From Phycisphaerales bacterium (GTDB lineage: Bacteria > Planctomycetota > Phycisphaerae > UBA1845 > Fen-1342), in contig PMMM01000219.1 in the NCBI GenBank assembly GCA_003162245.1, forward strand, positions 1-35,055: a DNA stretch of 35,055 nucleotides, in the 5' to 3' direction. Shown piece by piece: positions 34,455-35,055 of this stretch. The notes beneath the pieces are model-generated. The model made no database searches, was not told the DNA's origin, and saw only the letters and a program-made list of their open reading frames with translations. How positions within the stretch are numbered: the stretch's first letter is position 1; each line of letters starts with the position of its first letter. A program made the position numbers and the translations under genes.

Positions 34455-34520
34455 ATGAAGCGGGGATTTGGCGCGCTGGCATTCGCGCTGGTCGCGGTAA
34501 ACCGGGTAAACCGCGAGTAA
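34455..34520 (+). pseudogene. truncated signal-peptide ORF
   Basis: The ATG at 34455 has GGAG 8 bases upstream and begins MKRGFGALAFALVA, a typical signal-peptide start. It then runs straight into the GTAAACC array and stops at TAA 34518-34520 after 21 codons. It starts 46 bases after the I9-like gene and was probably the second gene of that operon before repeats or a deletion removed the rest. Confidence 0.5.
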
Positions 34521-34544
34521 ACCGGGGTAAACCCGCCGTAAACC
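34497..34544. repeat. five GTAAACC copies at helical spacing
   Basis: GTAAACC starts at 34497, 34506, 34517, 34527 and 34538, spaced 9, 11, 10 and 11 bases. All copies have the same orientation and lie on about the same face of the helix. The first copies are inside the truncated ORF. Confidence 0.8.
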
Positions 34545-34553
34545 GGGGGACAG

Positions 34554-34660
34554 GGGGCTGTTGAAGAAGGGGCGTCGATCCGGGCATCACCCGCTCCGGG
34601 GAGTCTGAAGGGCACTTTGCCGCGTCCCCGGCTCATTTCTTCCTGTTTTTCAACAGCCCC
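34554..34660. mobile_element. MITE-like element with 12-bp terminal inverted repeats
   Basis: GGGGCTGTTGAA (34554-34565) is the exact reverse complement of TTCAACAGCCCC (34649-34660). ACAGG at 34550-34554 and again at 34661-34665 could be a 5-bp target duplication (with a one-base boundary ambiguity). The element is about 107 bp and has no ORF. The TTTTTCAACAGCCCC end looks like insertion-sequence termini, but I cannot assign a family. Confidence 0.65.
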
Positions 34661-34844
34661 ACAGGCACCTATTTCTTGCTTGCCGCACGCGGACGAGACG
34701 CGGTGGCCGTTGGCGTCGTGCCGGTACGTGCACGTCATGTTCGTATCCAGCCTGCGCTGCGGCCCCGCCAACCCGTGCCCCGGGGACACCGGCTGAACGC
34801 GCGCCGCCCAGATAACTTCTCCCCGCCGTCCCCGCCCACCCGCG

Positions 34845-34952
34845 TCCCTTCGTCCCTCCGTCCCTTCTGCCTCAAGTCATCACTCTTCACTCTTCACTCA
34901 TCACTCATCATTCTCCGCCAATCTCCGCTCACCGCCGCCAAACTCCGCCAAC
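34845..34952. repeat. stacked short tandem repeats of 8, 7 and 10 bp
   Basis: Three arrays follow each other. TCCCTNNN has starts at 34845, 34853 and 34861 (8 bp). CACTCTT/CACTCAT runs in five 7-bp units at 34881-34915. CTCCGCCAAT-type 10-bp units lie at 34913-34952. The octamer is the same as that inside ileS. No gene is seen from 34521 to the end of the window. Confidence 0.75.
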
Positions 34953-35055
34953 CCTTCCTCTCCACTTTGCTTTCCCTCTCTTCCTGGGGAATACTTGAGA
35001 CGCTCACGCAGTGCCAGAGCCTGCCTTGACGGCCCGCTCGGCGGTGTGGCACCGG

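Noticed and set aside
34397-34789. TYRHDANGHRVS on the minus strand as an RHS-repeat gene fragment
   Set aside because: One short YD-like match in a frame that runs through the MITE-like element; too little to call a gene.
1-35055. CRISPR array, rRNA operon or prophage
   Set aside because: No regularly spaced 24-40 bp repeats with unique spacers, no rRNA sequence and no phage structural or integrase gene were seen.

Overview
The window is about 35 kb of GC-rich bacterial chromosome. I place it in the Planctomycetota, possibly Phycisphaerae-like. This is inferred from four things. There is a eukaryote-like type 2 isoleucyl-tRNA synthetase. A dockerin-like fragment of the kind common at planctomycete protein C-termini is present. 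Short palindromic and tandem repeats sit in frame inside housekeeping genes. Several genes lack a Shine-Dalgarno site and have a -10-like box directly before the start codon. There is no 16S rRNA gene, so the assignment rests on gene content only.

Layout. 1-529 is a repeat-rich stretch without a recognisable gene. 530-7811 holds a DinB-fold protein (-), a lipoprotein of the Gfo/Idh/MocA oxidoreductase family (+), ileS (-) and a MATE exporter (-). Upstream of the MATE gene is what looks like a complete transcription attenuator: a promoter, a 21-codon leader peptide, a hairpin that can act as antiterminator, and an intrinsic terminator. 8407-9978 is a DegP/HtrA-type protease (+). 10008-14761 is a minus-strand run: fliM, rarA, a 5-formyl-THF cyclo-ligase gene and nadB. 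15022-26711 is a large signal-transduction region. On the minus strand lie a hybrid kinase, a CheB-CheR-PAS protein without a kinase domain, and a second hybrid kinase. Diverging on the plus strand lie a REC-PAS kinase, an HD-GYP cyclic-di-GMP phosphodiesterase, a 45-codon receiver remnant and a response regulator. 26965-27038 is tRNA-Cys(GCA). 27253-27417 is a dockerin-like gene fragment. 27469-32817 holds rsmH (-), prmC and murA (+) and lepA (-). 33446-34408 encodes a secreted protein with two inhibitor I9-like domains. After it come a truncated signal-peptide ORF, a phased GTAAACC array, a MITE-like element and stacked short tandem repeats.

How the genes work together. The signal region looks like two divergent operons: kinases with receivers, a chemotaxis-type methyltransferase/methylesterase fusion, and a cyclic-di-GMP phosphodiesterase output. 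Linkage between the two is inferred from adjacency only. prmC-murA and rarA-ygfA-nadB are tight housekeeping operons. The most notable candidate is the MATE attenuator, because its alternative pairings can be traced base by base.
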